A stretch of DNA of 64,000 nt from Malurus cyaneus samueli (taxonomy: Eukaryota > Chordata > Aves > Passeriformes > Maluridae), in assembly GCA_009741485.1 (NCBI GenBank), contig CM019236.1, positions 66,692,299 through 66,756,298 of the forward strand, written 5' to 3'. The notes under the pieces are model-generated. The model saw nothing but the letters and a program-made list of their open reading frames with translations. It made no database searches and was not told where the DNA came from. The position numbers were made by a program, and so were the translations under genes. Shown in pieces: positions 1 through 11,100 of this stretch (positions are counted from its first letter, which is position 1; every line of letters begins with the position of its first letter).

Positions 1-715
1 CCGTCCTATGGCTGTTTGAACTGATTGCCTCAGTTGATAATCAAATGCCTAACCCGCATGTTTGCAGCCTCATGGTAAGGACCCTGAAAATTGTACTTCC
101 AGTACAAACAGGAGTATTTTGGAGTGGACCTTGCTAACTCTGCTCCTTTACAGGCAGCCCGACAGTTGTTGGCACAAAATTTTTCATGGGGCAGGTGCTT
201 AGGTCATAAACTGCTGCTTCCAATTGGCAAAAGTCCACCCTTTTGTCTTTGCATCCAAAAAATAGCTGGCTTGCCGCTACAGGGGCCGACAGTTTTTACA
301 GATTAATACACTTGTAACGAAGAATCTGCGGTCTTTATACCTTTATTCTGCAACATTGTCTTTTAAGTAGACAACACAGTCTTTCCTTCTGTGGTTAGAT
401 TATTCCCTATACTGGGTTAGTTCCCCAGTGGCTCACCTCAACTTCAGGTGTCAGTTTTCTGGTCCGGACCTCTGGCAGCTCCCTTTGCCTCTCCACCACC
501 GGGCTCTGTCTCTGCTGCTCTCTTCCCAGCCGCTCCTCTTGTCTCTAAGACAAGCTTTTCCTGCTTGGTGGCAGGCGACTCCGCGGCTTTCCCCAGCCGC
601 TTTCCTTTTCCTCGAAGGCTAGTTGCCTCTCCCACAGCGAGCTTGGCTCCCCTGCCTCGAAGGCTGACTGCGCCGCTTGTATTGGGGCCAGTCTGCTTGT
701 TCCCGAGCAGGTAAT
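1..715 (-). mobile_element. Endogenous retrovirus leader and 5' internal region (partial)
   Basis: Read on the minus strand, this follows directly after a retroviral primer-binding site and LTR and runs off the window start. It therefore corresponds to the untranslated leader and possibly the beginning of gag. The leader part (about 440-715) is GC-rich. I cannot identify a gag product, and the short overlapping open frames here on either strand are not convincing. The element is an old genomic copy, and no intact viral gene is visible in the window. Confidence 0.6.
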
Positions 716-733
716 GCCCCTGTTCGGGCACCA
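716..733 (-). mobile_element. ERV primer-binding site, tRNA-Lys type
   Basis: The minus strand reads TGGTGCCCGAACAGGGGC, two mismatches from the 18-nt site complementary to the 3' end of tRNA-Lys3. It lies 2 nt beyond an LTR end of the form CTACTGCGACA, as expected for a provirus. Lys-type sites are typical of class II (ERVK/beta-like) elements. Confidence 0.75.
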
Positions 734-735
734 GA

Positions 736-1202
736 TGTCGCAGTAGAGACGGGCAACGCGACACAAATAACAAGCAAAAGACACAAGCACAGACAGACCG
801 CTTTATTATGGGGCTGAGCCCCTTTTATGTGTTTAGCAAAGGTGTATACTAAGCCTTCCACATAAATGGCAATTATCTGTTGGCTAATTAGCAGTCCCTC
901 TCTACTCGTCAGCATATGATTGGTGTGTTGCAAAAGCTGCAGTGTCATTAATTCTCGCGATTTTGCTCTGTCTTTGGCATCTGCCCTATCTGACCGTTCT
1001 TCAACATTCCATTCTCCTTTTCCCAGAGACAGTCAAGGCCGCTCAGTCACATTGCTTTGCTGACATCCTCCTCTGTCTCATCCTTCTCCATCCAGACTTT
1101 CAGACTCGCTTTTGTTTTTCCAGATCTCAGGGGTACCCTATTACCAGTTGAATTTCAGCTTCAGAACCTGCAAGGCCGCAATGCCGACTTTCAGCCTCCA
1201 CA
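736..1202 (-). mobile_element. ERV 5' LTR, minus orientation (probable ERVK-like)
   Basis: The right part of the provirus. On the minus strand the LTR ends in ...CGACA immediately before the PBS and has AATAAA (plus-strand TTTATT at 802-807) about 70 nt from that end, as in an R-U5 region. The outer (U3) boundary is inferred at about 1202, where the minus strand would start TGTGGAGGCTGAAAG and so give TGT...ACA termini over about 467 bp. The second LTR is outside the window, so target-site duplications cannot be checked. Confidence 0.6.
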
Positions 1203-2963
1203 TGTGCTAAATTTTGTCTGACCTTAGTATATCAATCCCTTGAAAAATAATGCAACTGTCCTACTTTCCTTTAGGCTACAAGAAAACCTTCCTTCATTTA
1301 GGATACATGAAAACCAAGTGAGAAAGTATTGTTAGAGTAGTTTAACAAATTTTGGAATTTTTTTAATTAATGAAAATTTTGATAGTTTTACCTCTCAGCA
1401 AATATATTAGTAGAAAACCACATAATTTATTTGGTGTATTTAGACAAAGAAATTGGGAAATATGAAAAATAAAATCTTGGAAATGTAGTATTTTCATTAA
1501 TGGAATATAAAATTTAAGTTCATGTGTTATAATGAAATTTCAAAGAATGCACAAATAATAATTTTCTGCTTGTGCAAATCTTAACAATAGGATACAATTA
1601 TATATGTGAAACAGAGACTAAATTATTTATTTACTCTTCTTTTGGTAGTTCACCTGTAGGTAGCTGTGTCTGTCTGACCAGCCTGTCAGTCTTCAGAGAT
1701 GGATATTATCTCATTATAGATGGCTGGAATAAAACTATGAGAAGATAAGTGTCTTTTCTGGGGCCGACATACTTACTAATATATGAAGCAAACTTAATGG
1801 CTCCCACATTTCAGATGTGTTCTTCATTTATTAAATCATATTACCACCAATCTCTCTCTCAAAGAGAGAAACCCTTTGCCACAAGTACTTTATTTTTCAA
1901 ATGGATTGTATTTTCTAAATGGTAACCAAATTTAGTTCCACTAGTGCATTATATCCCTGTAACAGTAAAAAGTAGGAGATGTGGGATGAATGATTTTCAG
2001 GATGGTCTAAATAAAGTCCCTCCTCTTCCTGGAAATGTCTCTTTTTAGATTGTCTCCCTCATTTTCATTGGCAAAGAGCATTAGCACACACTGTTTAGCC
2101 ACTTCGCTAGCATGATTTGGCTTAGTTTGTAAAATGTATTTGTAATAGAATAAATTGGAGGAAAGAGACAAATGTGATCATTTTTGCCACAAATTTTACT
2201 TCTGTAATGTAATTTTGTGTCTAACTGTACCTTTAGTTTTTCATCTAGTAATTCATTGCACATGAACCTTAACCTAATGCAGTGAGGGCAGTTGCAAGTA
2301 ACTAAATGCATATGGTTTGAGGAGCTCTGTACCTGAATGCAGAAAAAGGTCTGAGTGGAACTGTTACCTAACACCTAGGATGGAAGTTCGTCTGAATGTT
2401 ACAGCTTGCATTTTTGCTGAGTGTTCAGGGGCCAATTGTTCCTTATGCCTAAACTATCATTATCAAATTACCTTTACAGAAAAATAGTTACAGTTATATA
2501 TATAGTTATAGATAATTATGGGTAAATAGAAATTACTATATAAATAGTGGAAAATACTCATTATGTCTTAGCAGAGGCACCTGCTTAACAAAACCCTCAC
2601 AAGGTGCTGTAGCTTTGAAAGATGCCTAGGAAGAAACATAAAGTGACTGTGAAGCATAAAGGTGGGTATACGGAGAGAGAGGCTATGGTTTTACAGAGAG
2701 GCACCTTGGGGAAGCTCTTGGCTCGGTTTAGGAGTGTCATTGTTTAGATTACAATGAAGCCTTCTGAGGGAGGCTCCATCAAGAACCACCATCCTGTTGT
2801 TGGTGGGGGGTATGTTGTACCCAATATAAGAGCTGCAAAAGCAGAAGTACACTGAGGTTTTTTTCCATTCCCAGTATACTCACTGGAATGGGGTTTTGAA
2901 CATCACCCTACAAATGTCTGTGTTAAATCATATGAATTCTTGTAATTATTAATTACATTAAAT
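1203..2963. other. ADGRV1 upstream intron, no gene seen
   Basis: AT-rich non-coding DNA between the ERV LTR and the large duplication. I see no exon with splice sites resembling ADGRV1. A 41-codon open frame rich in Lys/Arg starts at 2621 but resembles nothing I know. A small hairpin (TCTCTCTCAAAGAGAGA) lies near 1852-1868. Confidence 0.5.
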
Positions 2964-3599
2964 GACACTGCCACACTAGGCTGTGAGAATTCCATTACTT
3001 AACTGCGTCACTGGATTTCATATAGATTTATGTTTGGTCTGCTTAACATAAAATTGCTTCAAGATCCACCTGCCTGACCAAGTTTCCCCGTCTTACTTCA
3101 AAATTTCTTACAAGTTCCCTCAGTAGATTGTTTTACATCTCATCAGGCTTTTCATTACTTACTTATTAGCCCATCTCCTCTGCTAACGTCGACAAGGAGC
3201 CAAAATGCTTCTGCAGACATCTGAATATGCACAATCTGGAGGCTGAAGTGCAGTCAGGTCAGTGGTCCCTATCAGGTCTGACCTGTAAGTACCTCCAGGC
3301 TTGGGGAACTCATCTCTCCATACTGGCCCTGCTCTGCAGGCAGAGCCAGTGCTGCTGGGGATCATACGTGCAGTAAGAAGTTCTTTCTCCCAGCTCTGAC
3401 TGGTGGAGGGGTAATGGTATAACTGGTATTTGCATCACTGCCGTTGGCAACAAAATACTGCAAAGGAAGATGAGAGACACCAATATGATTTTTATTTATG
3501 CCCCGACATGTGTTATGTGTTGGGAGCTCTGTCCCTCAGGAGGTTTTGCCTGGCAGCCAGTTATGGGACAGACAGCCTCCCCTGCTGCTCTGCAAACGC

Positions 3600-4030
3600 T
3601 CTGCCCCCATTGCTGGTGGGGCAGATGCGCGGATGCCGGGGAAAAAACCGCGCGGGAAAACCGCGCGGGAAATCACGCTATGGGAGGGCGAGGCATATAA
3701 AACCAGCGAACTGCGACACAACCGTGGGCATTTTCTTTTGGGGTTCTTGGAGGGAGCAGGGGCCCGCCTGGACGGTCACCTTGCTGTCCTCCCCCCGCGC
3801 TTTTCCTTTTGTTTCCTTTCGTTCCTGCCGTCCTGATTCTTCCCTGTCCGCACCTGTCCTGTCCGTGTGCCCTGTTTCGCTGCTTCCCGAGGCAGCTCGT
3901 CAGCACGACAACCTCGTGTTTGCTACCTCCCCGAAGGAGCTGCCGCCGCCGCCCACAGTCACTGCTATGTGTCCGGCAGTGCTCGCAGCCCCAGTCTGCC
4001 CGCAGCCGGTGTTTGCCGACAGCTCTGTTA
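3600..4030 (+). promoter_or_regulatory. GC-rich TATA promoter-like island in ADGRV1 intron, copy 1
   Basis: A GC- and CpG-rich island in AT-rich surroundings. It holds a direct repeat of CCGCGCGGGAAAA (3648-3660 and 3661-3672), whose complement TTTCCCGCGC fits the E2F consensus TTTSSCGC. A TATA box TATAAAA follows at 3696-3702, then about 330 nt of pyrimidine-rich, CpG-rich sequence with a short GCCGCCGCC run, like a 5' leader. It could be a divergent retroviral LTR, a retrocopy promoter or a lineage-specific promoter. I see no PBS, no poly(A) signal and no recognisable protein, so its origin is open. Confidence 0.4.
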
Positions 4031-4567
4031 AACACTGGATGATTCTGCAATGAGAAAACATGATCCTGCAGAGCCAGTAGTTTCTGCCATAGAAAGGTGC
4101 TGAAAAAGAACAGGCAGTACTCTGCAGCCATCACTTAAAACAGGAGACCGCAGAAGCACATCTATTCCATTCTAGGCAATAAGAAAATGTAAGCTAAAAA
4201 AAAAATTAAAAACCAACAAAAACAGCTGAGAAGTGTGTTGCTTTTAAAAATGTGTGGAAGTCCATCCTTCAACAGTTCCTATGATTTTTTTCTCTAAAGA
4301 AATGCTCCGCAGATAGTAGGAGTGGGTCACAGAGCAGGTCGTGTCCAAATCCTTCTGTTAAGTGCTGCAAACAAGTTAATCCATTGCAGTGAATTTCCAG
4401 CAGAAAGCAACTTCATGTTTTCCAAGTGCAATGACAGCCAGCAGTTTTGACACACATTTCATGACTTACAGTATCTTTTGCTGCCAATGGGTAGAGCTAC
4501 TTTATGGCAAAGTTCAATAAATATACCAACACATGGAATCAAATGTTCCAATTGCTTACTTTTCAAA

Positions 4568-4675
4568 TACATGCATCATGTTACATATACTATAAATACA
4601 TAATATACATAATACATATATAAACATACATATATATAATACACACATATATAATATATTATGTATATTATATCC
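4568..4675. repeat. AT/ACAT microsatellite, copy 1
   Basis: Degenerate TA, ATAC and ATACAT repeats. Its length and pattern differ from the corresponding tract at 23160-23275, as expected for a microsatellite in two alleles or two assembly versions. Confidence 0.8.
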
Positions 4676-4776
4676 TTTGGCATTACATTGGTATGTGTTG
4701 ACATACAAATTATGGTTTTATTAGTAGAATAAATAACTAAATACTATATGAAATATAAAATACTATTAATTATACT

Positions 4777-5195
4777 TTTGGATGAAGTCCAGAAGAGGGC
4801 CAGAAGTTGATAAGAGACTGGAGCACCCCCACTAAGAAGACAAGTGGAGAAAGTCATGGCTGTTCAGCCTGGAGAAGTGAAGGTTTGTGTGAAACCTCAT
4901 AGCAACCTTCCAGTGAGTGAGGGGACACTGGAAACTGGTAAGGGACTCTATCAGGAACTGTAGTGATAGGACAAGGGAAATTTAGGTTGCACATTGTGAG
5001 AGTGGTGAGTACTGGAAAAGGTTGTCCAGGGCTGTTATGGATGCCCCAACTCTAAATCTACTTAGGGCCAGGCTGGATAAGGCCTTTAGCAATATGGTCT
5101 AGAGAGAGGTGACCCTGTCCATGGCAGCCGGGGTCAAGACTAGATGACCTTTAAGATCTAGTCCAACCCCTTAACATTGTATGATCCTGTGATCA
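4777..5195 (+). mobile_element. CR1 LINE 3' fragment, copy 1
   Basis: It contains the conserved 3' end of avian CR1: GAAGTCCAGAAGAGGGCCA near the start, then GTTCAGCCTGGAGAAG, AGGACAAGGG, GATGCCCCAAC, AGGCTGGATAAGG, ACTAGATGACCTTTAAG and a terminal GTATGATCCTGTGAT resembling the CR1 octamer end. It is strongly 5'-truncated, as most CR1 copies are, and has no open reading frame. Confidence 0.85.
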
Positions 5196-8100
5196 AATCC
5201 GTGTTTAATATGAGTTTCCTTTTCTATTTTACTCTGCATAATACTCCCTGTGAATAGAGATCTCAAGTACTCTCCTGAGGTGCATTTTATTCTGTCTGTG
5301 CACAGACTAGGGGCTTATCTCAAGTGAGTGATTTCGATGACAGAGCCAAATTGTACCTCCACCTACTCTTGTTCACCTACTTGTCACATACAGAAGGACA
5401 TCTAGTCTTTGTCCTCATTTTTGTCTGTATTTCCCTTTTTTTGAGGTACATACTTAACCAAAGTAATTTTCTTATCTTCCTGCTTTATAAGTGAGACTTC
5501 TGCTGTCCTTATACCTGTGCACTGGCAGGTAATATCTATAAGATTTTTCATTAAAATTAAGGGAAGTAGGGAGTGTAAACTGCAGACAGTTCCTATGAAT
5601 ATCACTTAGTAGCAAAGCCTGCTATACTAGACCTTTAGTTCTCAGACAGTCAGTTATCTGGCAAAATTGCTTCAAATGTTATTCTGGATGTGAAAAACAT
5701 TAAAAAGTCATTGTAAGCTATTCACTGGGGTCAGTTTTAACTAAGGAGGTGTTGAAGGTGGTAAGATCTTGTTTGGTTCCTCACAGCCTTGCATGTATAG
5801 TTCCCTGACTGGCTGCAGCATCCCCAAAGGGTTTTCCAAATAGTCAGAGAGTGCTGGAGTACACAAAAAACTTACTCCCATCAGTCTTGCCCTAAAACAC
5901 TCAAACAGAAGATATGACAAATGATTATGCCAGTTGTCCACAACCTTTGGTTCCATCCAAGACAGAGGTTTTTGAAAGTTTCTTGCATTTATAGTTTCTT
6001 AAGTTGCAGAGTTCTTGTTACAACTTTTTATGGCACTGCAGTGAAATGCTCTTAAATAAATAGTTTAACCCATTTGTCGGTCAAAGTACCAAGAATCAAA
6101 GAGACAGAAGTAGGCATAAGGCATATTGAAAGGATTCCTTAAGGTGGAAAAACGTTGTTATAACAGTCACTTTTAGTTTAACTCTTTGAGATTTTCTGTA
6201 ATGTCATGGAATAGTTCGGCAATAAACACGGTCAGCTTCTGTCTTTTGACTTGTCCATTCAATAAATGCCTATTTTCAATTTCCTGTTTCTTTTATCTCT
6301 TCGTATTAGTCATTAATACCTATAAATAGAAGTTACTGCTTAAAAAGTTAACAATAGTGATGTGCTGCAGGAATAGCTCTTTTTTTTTGACTGTATAGTG
6401 ATACTAGTTTGTATGGTCTTTGAATGTAGTTTTTCAGTAGCTATCCTCTGTTGAGTTCTCAACTTCCTTTCAGATTTAACTAGAGAATTGACTGCTCTGA
6501 GGCTGTTAGGGAATCTCTTGAACTAGGAGCAGGGGTTTCAAAGGCTTTTTCATCCACCTTTTCTACTCTGAGAAAGAAGTAAAAGCAGTAACAGGCTTAG
6601 ATTGTAAGGTGTGATCTAAAATATATATTTGGTTATAAATGTTTACCATTGAAAGCATGTATAAGAGTAAATGTTTGAAAAACTTTATTAAGCATATGTG
6701 AAAACTTATTACTTCTGATATTTCTAGGAGCTGAAAAATATATGAGAATAATGTTATTTTGTTTGGTCTTCGGGTTTTTTCTTTTTTAGTGCAAGGTTCC
6801 TCAGTGGACAAATAGTCTTTTTTTCATTGGTGTGTGGTCTGGCTGCTTTCTGCTACCAGAGTGGTGCTCCTCGTGGGTCAAAACACAAGAATAACCTAAA
6901 GCAAAGAGGACCTCAAAGAACGCTGTGTCCAATTTCTGTTGCATGTGCAGGAAATAAAAAACAATAATAAAAAAAAAAAAAAGGCAGAGGGCAAAAACCA
7001 ACAGGCTAAGAATTGGGGCAGAGATAGGGAGCAATGATCTGCCAGTCTGCTGCCAGTCTTCTTTGTCTGTTCTTGTTTGTTCTTTAACCTCCTGCCACCA
7101 TGTGTAGTTGCTGAGATTGCTGACTCTAGTAGAGTTCTGTAATGAGGGGCTGCAGCCAGAACTGTGGGGGGAATTGCAAATTGCTTCTGCGTGCTGCCTC
7201 TCCCGTGTTTGCCCTCCACCTCTCCCACCATACCATTGACTCAAGATTTCTTTTTTTCTCAGCTAAGCTGAAATATAAAAATAGGACTTTCTTCATATTT
7301 CCGGGATGACTGCATTGGAAGGAAGTGACAGAATCTTATTCTACTTTAATCTGCACATTTGGCAGGTTTGCCTAACCATCTGTATTTTCAGTGCATTTTC
7401 TACTTTAACACCTCTCTTTTAAGGTGTTAAAGTTAAGTTGTTAAAACAAACAACAACAACTGACAGAAAAAAAACACAAAAAACCCAACCAAAAACCCCA
7501 AATAAAATCTCCAAAACCTTTTCCACGACTTACAATGCTGAAATGAGAGGTACAAATGGCAGTTGTGTGGGAGTAGCTACAAGTGTTCTCAGAGCTATGC
7601 AAAATATTTATAGTGAATCCTGAGTATCCAAGCAAAGCTGCTTTTTAAAGATGCTCCAAAGTGTGTGAGCCTGTCAGGTAAGCCTTAGCCAAGTTTAGAC
7701 TAAAGCTGAACTAAGTGCAGTTTGCCAAAAAGGGATTTATGGCTTTGGCTTTGAGTAGAAGTTGCAATATTCAGCATGGTGTTGGCATAGCTGGCTCTGC
7801 ATAAAGAGAAACTTGGCAGTTTAGATTAAAGTTTCAGATGTTACATTAGTATTAAGAAAACCTGTTCAAAGTGCTGAAAGCACAGTATTTTTTTAATTAT
7901 TATAGAATATTCCTGTAACCTATTTATCTGTGGAATTAAAACTTTACCAAAAAATGAAAGTATTCAAAATAACTATATCTCAGAGCAGACTTGTAAATGC
8001 ATTCTTAATTTGATGATAACTATATATATGAATTATTACTTTTCTTCTGACCATTTTTTAAGGTGGCTTCTGTTCTTAGATGTATGTGGTAGCAGTTGGC

Positions 8101-11100
8101 TGGTTCAACTGATGTTGACTGTCAGCAGGGTATGAGTTTTGCAGTCCTCAGTTATATTTATTTAGCCTTGATTACATTTATTATTGCTTTTTGGTTTTGA
8201 TGTGAATTTTTAGGTCTTCAGCTGACACATGTCTTGTTCTATAGAAAAAAATGGGATGTAAATGCCTCAGGAAGTAAAGTGCAGATAAGCAGTAAACATT
8301 CCAGTAGAAACTGTGACAAGATAAATTGCATGATTGATAAGGATTACAATGGTTTCATCAAAACTTATGCTTAACACCAAATAAACAGTCAAATACTTGA
8401 GGACACTCAGCAGGTCCAAAGTTGACTTACTGAGTGTAATCACCAGTTGATGAGGTTCCATTGCTACAGACAGAAGCAGGTTTTTGTAACAGTCTCTTTG
8501 AATACTAAGAAAAAGAGTCACATTTAAACAAAGGGTCTGATTTCTATTTCAAAGGTTATAATTTCTGAAGAGCCATGAGTGGGAGAGGTTAAGCAATGGC
8601 TTAAGATGTTGTATCATATGACAAAGATGATTGTTCTGTCATAATAACAACCATAAAAGATCTTCAAGCTGCTCTCATAATAAAAGATGGTTGAAGAAGA
8701 TAATGGCAAAATAAAACACACATTAAAGATTGAATACAAAAATACCATGCCTGCAATTTATCATCATTATCTCTGAAAACAAGGAAGGAAGGAAAGCTTT
8801 CATTGCAGAAAGAAATAGAGAATTTTATGTTTGGTGTTTGCCACTTGGCTCACATTATTAATATTCCTGCATGTATGAATATTCAGTTCCATGGCTAATT
8901 AAAAAATTATTAGGAAAGTTGATATTATCAAATTTATATTATGCATTGTACAGTGGCCCTGATTATGATTTCTTAAGTATGATTCCTTTTATTTTGTGAA
9001 TAGTTTTTTGCTGTGCATAGACTAGCTTTTGAACTTAGTGAAACCTGCAATTTATTTATATTAATTAAACTTGTAATTTTCCCGAAAGAAGTAAGCACTT
9101 GTGTAAATCAGGGTTAATCCAAAGCAGTCTTTGGCCAGCCAGTGATGGAAAACAACATAAGAACTTCCAGTAAACTAATGAAAACTCTAGGGAAGTTCAC
9201 AAGAAGTCAGCCAAGGCATTGAGTAGCACACCCACCACGAGTAGCAGCAGCACCCCTGACCATTGACAACCACTGAGGAAGAACAGTGTGATCAGTAAAT
9301 TAACAAGGAAAATATGTCCTTGGACTGGTTACCAGGAATAAATCGGCATAGTCCAGACAGAGAATGAGATTAAATCTCACCCTGATAAAATAAAAAAAAC
9401 GGAAGTGAGACAAACCAAAGCATAAACCATCACACAGAAATTACAGTATTGAGAGACAGAGCATCCAATGCTGATCCAAGTATGGACAGCTCTTCTGTTT
9501 TCTGTGTGCTTTATTGGGGTTGTTTACCAACCCTGGCATCAATAAAGGTGTAACTGGAAAAATAACAGTGTTTTTTGAGCCATCATGTTCTCAGGATCAG
9601 AATGAACCATTTCTGGTAACTGAGGTCTTTTTGTGGTCAGCTTTTTTCAGAAGCCTTGATTTTGCTTTCTTCAGGAGCCTTGATTTTGCTTTAAATACTC
9701 TCTTTTGGAAAAATAACTTTCAGTGATGTAGTCATGTGATGATAGTTAGCAAATAAATTTTTTTCCAAATTAAATTAGGAACTCAAAGAGTGTCTCTGTA
9801 GAGTGCCTACAATTTCTGTTAGTGCTGATACATATCCAGAAGCAGGTTGGGGAACTGTTATAATGGGGTGATGAAATTACTTTTCTTTCCCAAAAGTATT
9901 TTTAAGATCTTTTATTTTTATATATAGAAATACCATTCCTCTACAACTGATGGTGGTGTCTGAATGCAAAAAACAGGTTCTACAATCTCAGGGTAGGGTA
10001 TCTCAGACATTATTAAAATACTAGTGGGGGAAGTATGTTGTATATTAGTTTAAAAACAGGTGTAATGCTTGGTGTGTTTCTGTTTATCAGAACGATTATA
10101 AATTATGTGATACAGTAGGCTTCTTGATTTTCTCCGTGTGTGTAAAAAGGAGGTGATAAAGAGATTCATTGATTGCCTGTTGAACAAGTCTGTTGTATCC
10201 TTTCGTATTACTAGTAATGGAGTTAACTCCATTTTGAAATTTGGACATGCTGTAGTGTCAGCACAGTAAGTTGGAGCACAGAGTTAGAGGACAGAGACAG
10301 TGAGACTTGGAGTGTCCAGTGTGCAGTGAAGGTTTTCTGTGGACCAATCCTCCAGTTCTGCATGGGATCTCATGAGATGTAAAACATCTTAATGTATTCT
10401 GTCCTTTTATTGACAGCTGTGGAATTCTATCCTTAATTTTCTGGTTTCCTGCGGCTGCCCCTCAGAATAAATAAATCAGTCTGTTGCATAGGAGAATCCC
10501 CCTCACACACATGCATGAGCAAAATCTTCTCACAAATTATATTTTGTACATAAGTAGCAGGAAAAAACCTCCCTTCTTCTTTTATAGAGAAAATTCAACA
10601 GTCTCTTTGGGCAGCTTGTTCCCCTTTAAATAATCCCCATGTTAATGTTTTCCTCATGTCCAGTTGGAACCTTTCCCATTTCTCCTTAGGTCCATTCTGT
10701 TATTGTGTTGACATGTCCCACTGCCTTCATAACTTCCTCTTGTGGCATAACGTAAAGCAGCACTGAGGCTGATCTCAGCTCACTGACCGGAGAGATCCCA
10801 TTAAACTTTTCCACATGAGCTTTCTTTCAGATAGTTGTACCTGTGTTTATATGGATATTGTTTTCCCTGATGTAACAGTGCAAAAGAGCCAGCCAATCAG
10901 ACCAGCTTGCTAGATGAAATAGGTGCTTAATTGTGTTCCATGAGCAAATATCAGTAAAATAACCAGCAGCCTTGGCAGTCTCCTGCAAGCTTTTTTTGAA
11001 ATAGACACTACATTTGAGAAGAACTGTAGGTTGACTGTGCTTCCTCCTTCGGGACAACCTAATTGCTTGAAGTAGTTCTCACCTTCCTCCACGGGAAATT

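Noticed and set aside
444..773. 109-codon minus-strand open frame considered as start of gag
   Set aside because: It begins inside the LTR and crosses the primer-binding site, so it cannot be a normal gag frame, and no gag motif is seen.
2621..2746. 41-codon Lys/Arg-rich open frame beginning MPRKKHKVTVKHKGG
   Set aside because: I cannot match it to any gene and it lacks splice signals. It might be a retrocopy remnant, but nothing supports that.
3430..4053. 207-codon open frame over the GC-rich island
   Set aside because: Its composition follows GC-rich leader sequence. The second copy does not keep the frame, and several overlapping frames on both strands are equally long.
6563..7244. Open frames of 82 and 147 codons that recur at 25167-25848, suggesting conserved proteins
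   Set aside because: They recur only because the whole block is duplicated. In the noisy copy (15900-16560) the frames break up, no protein family is recognised, and the region lies in an ADGRV1 intron.
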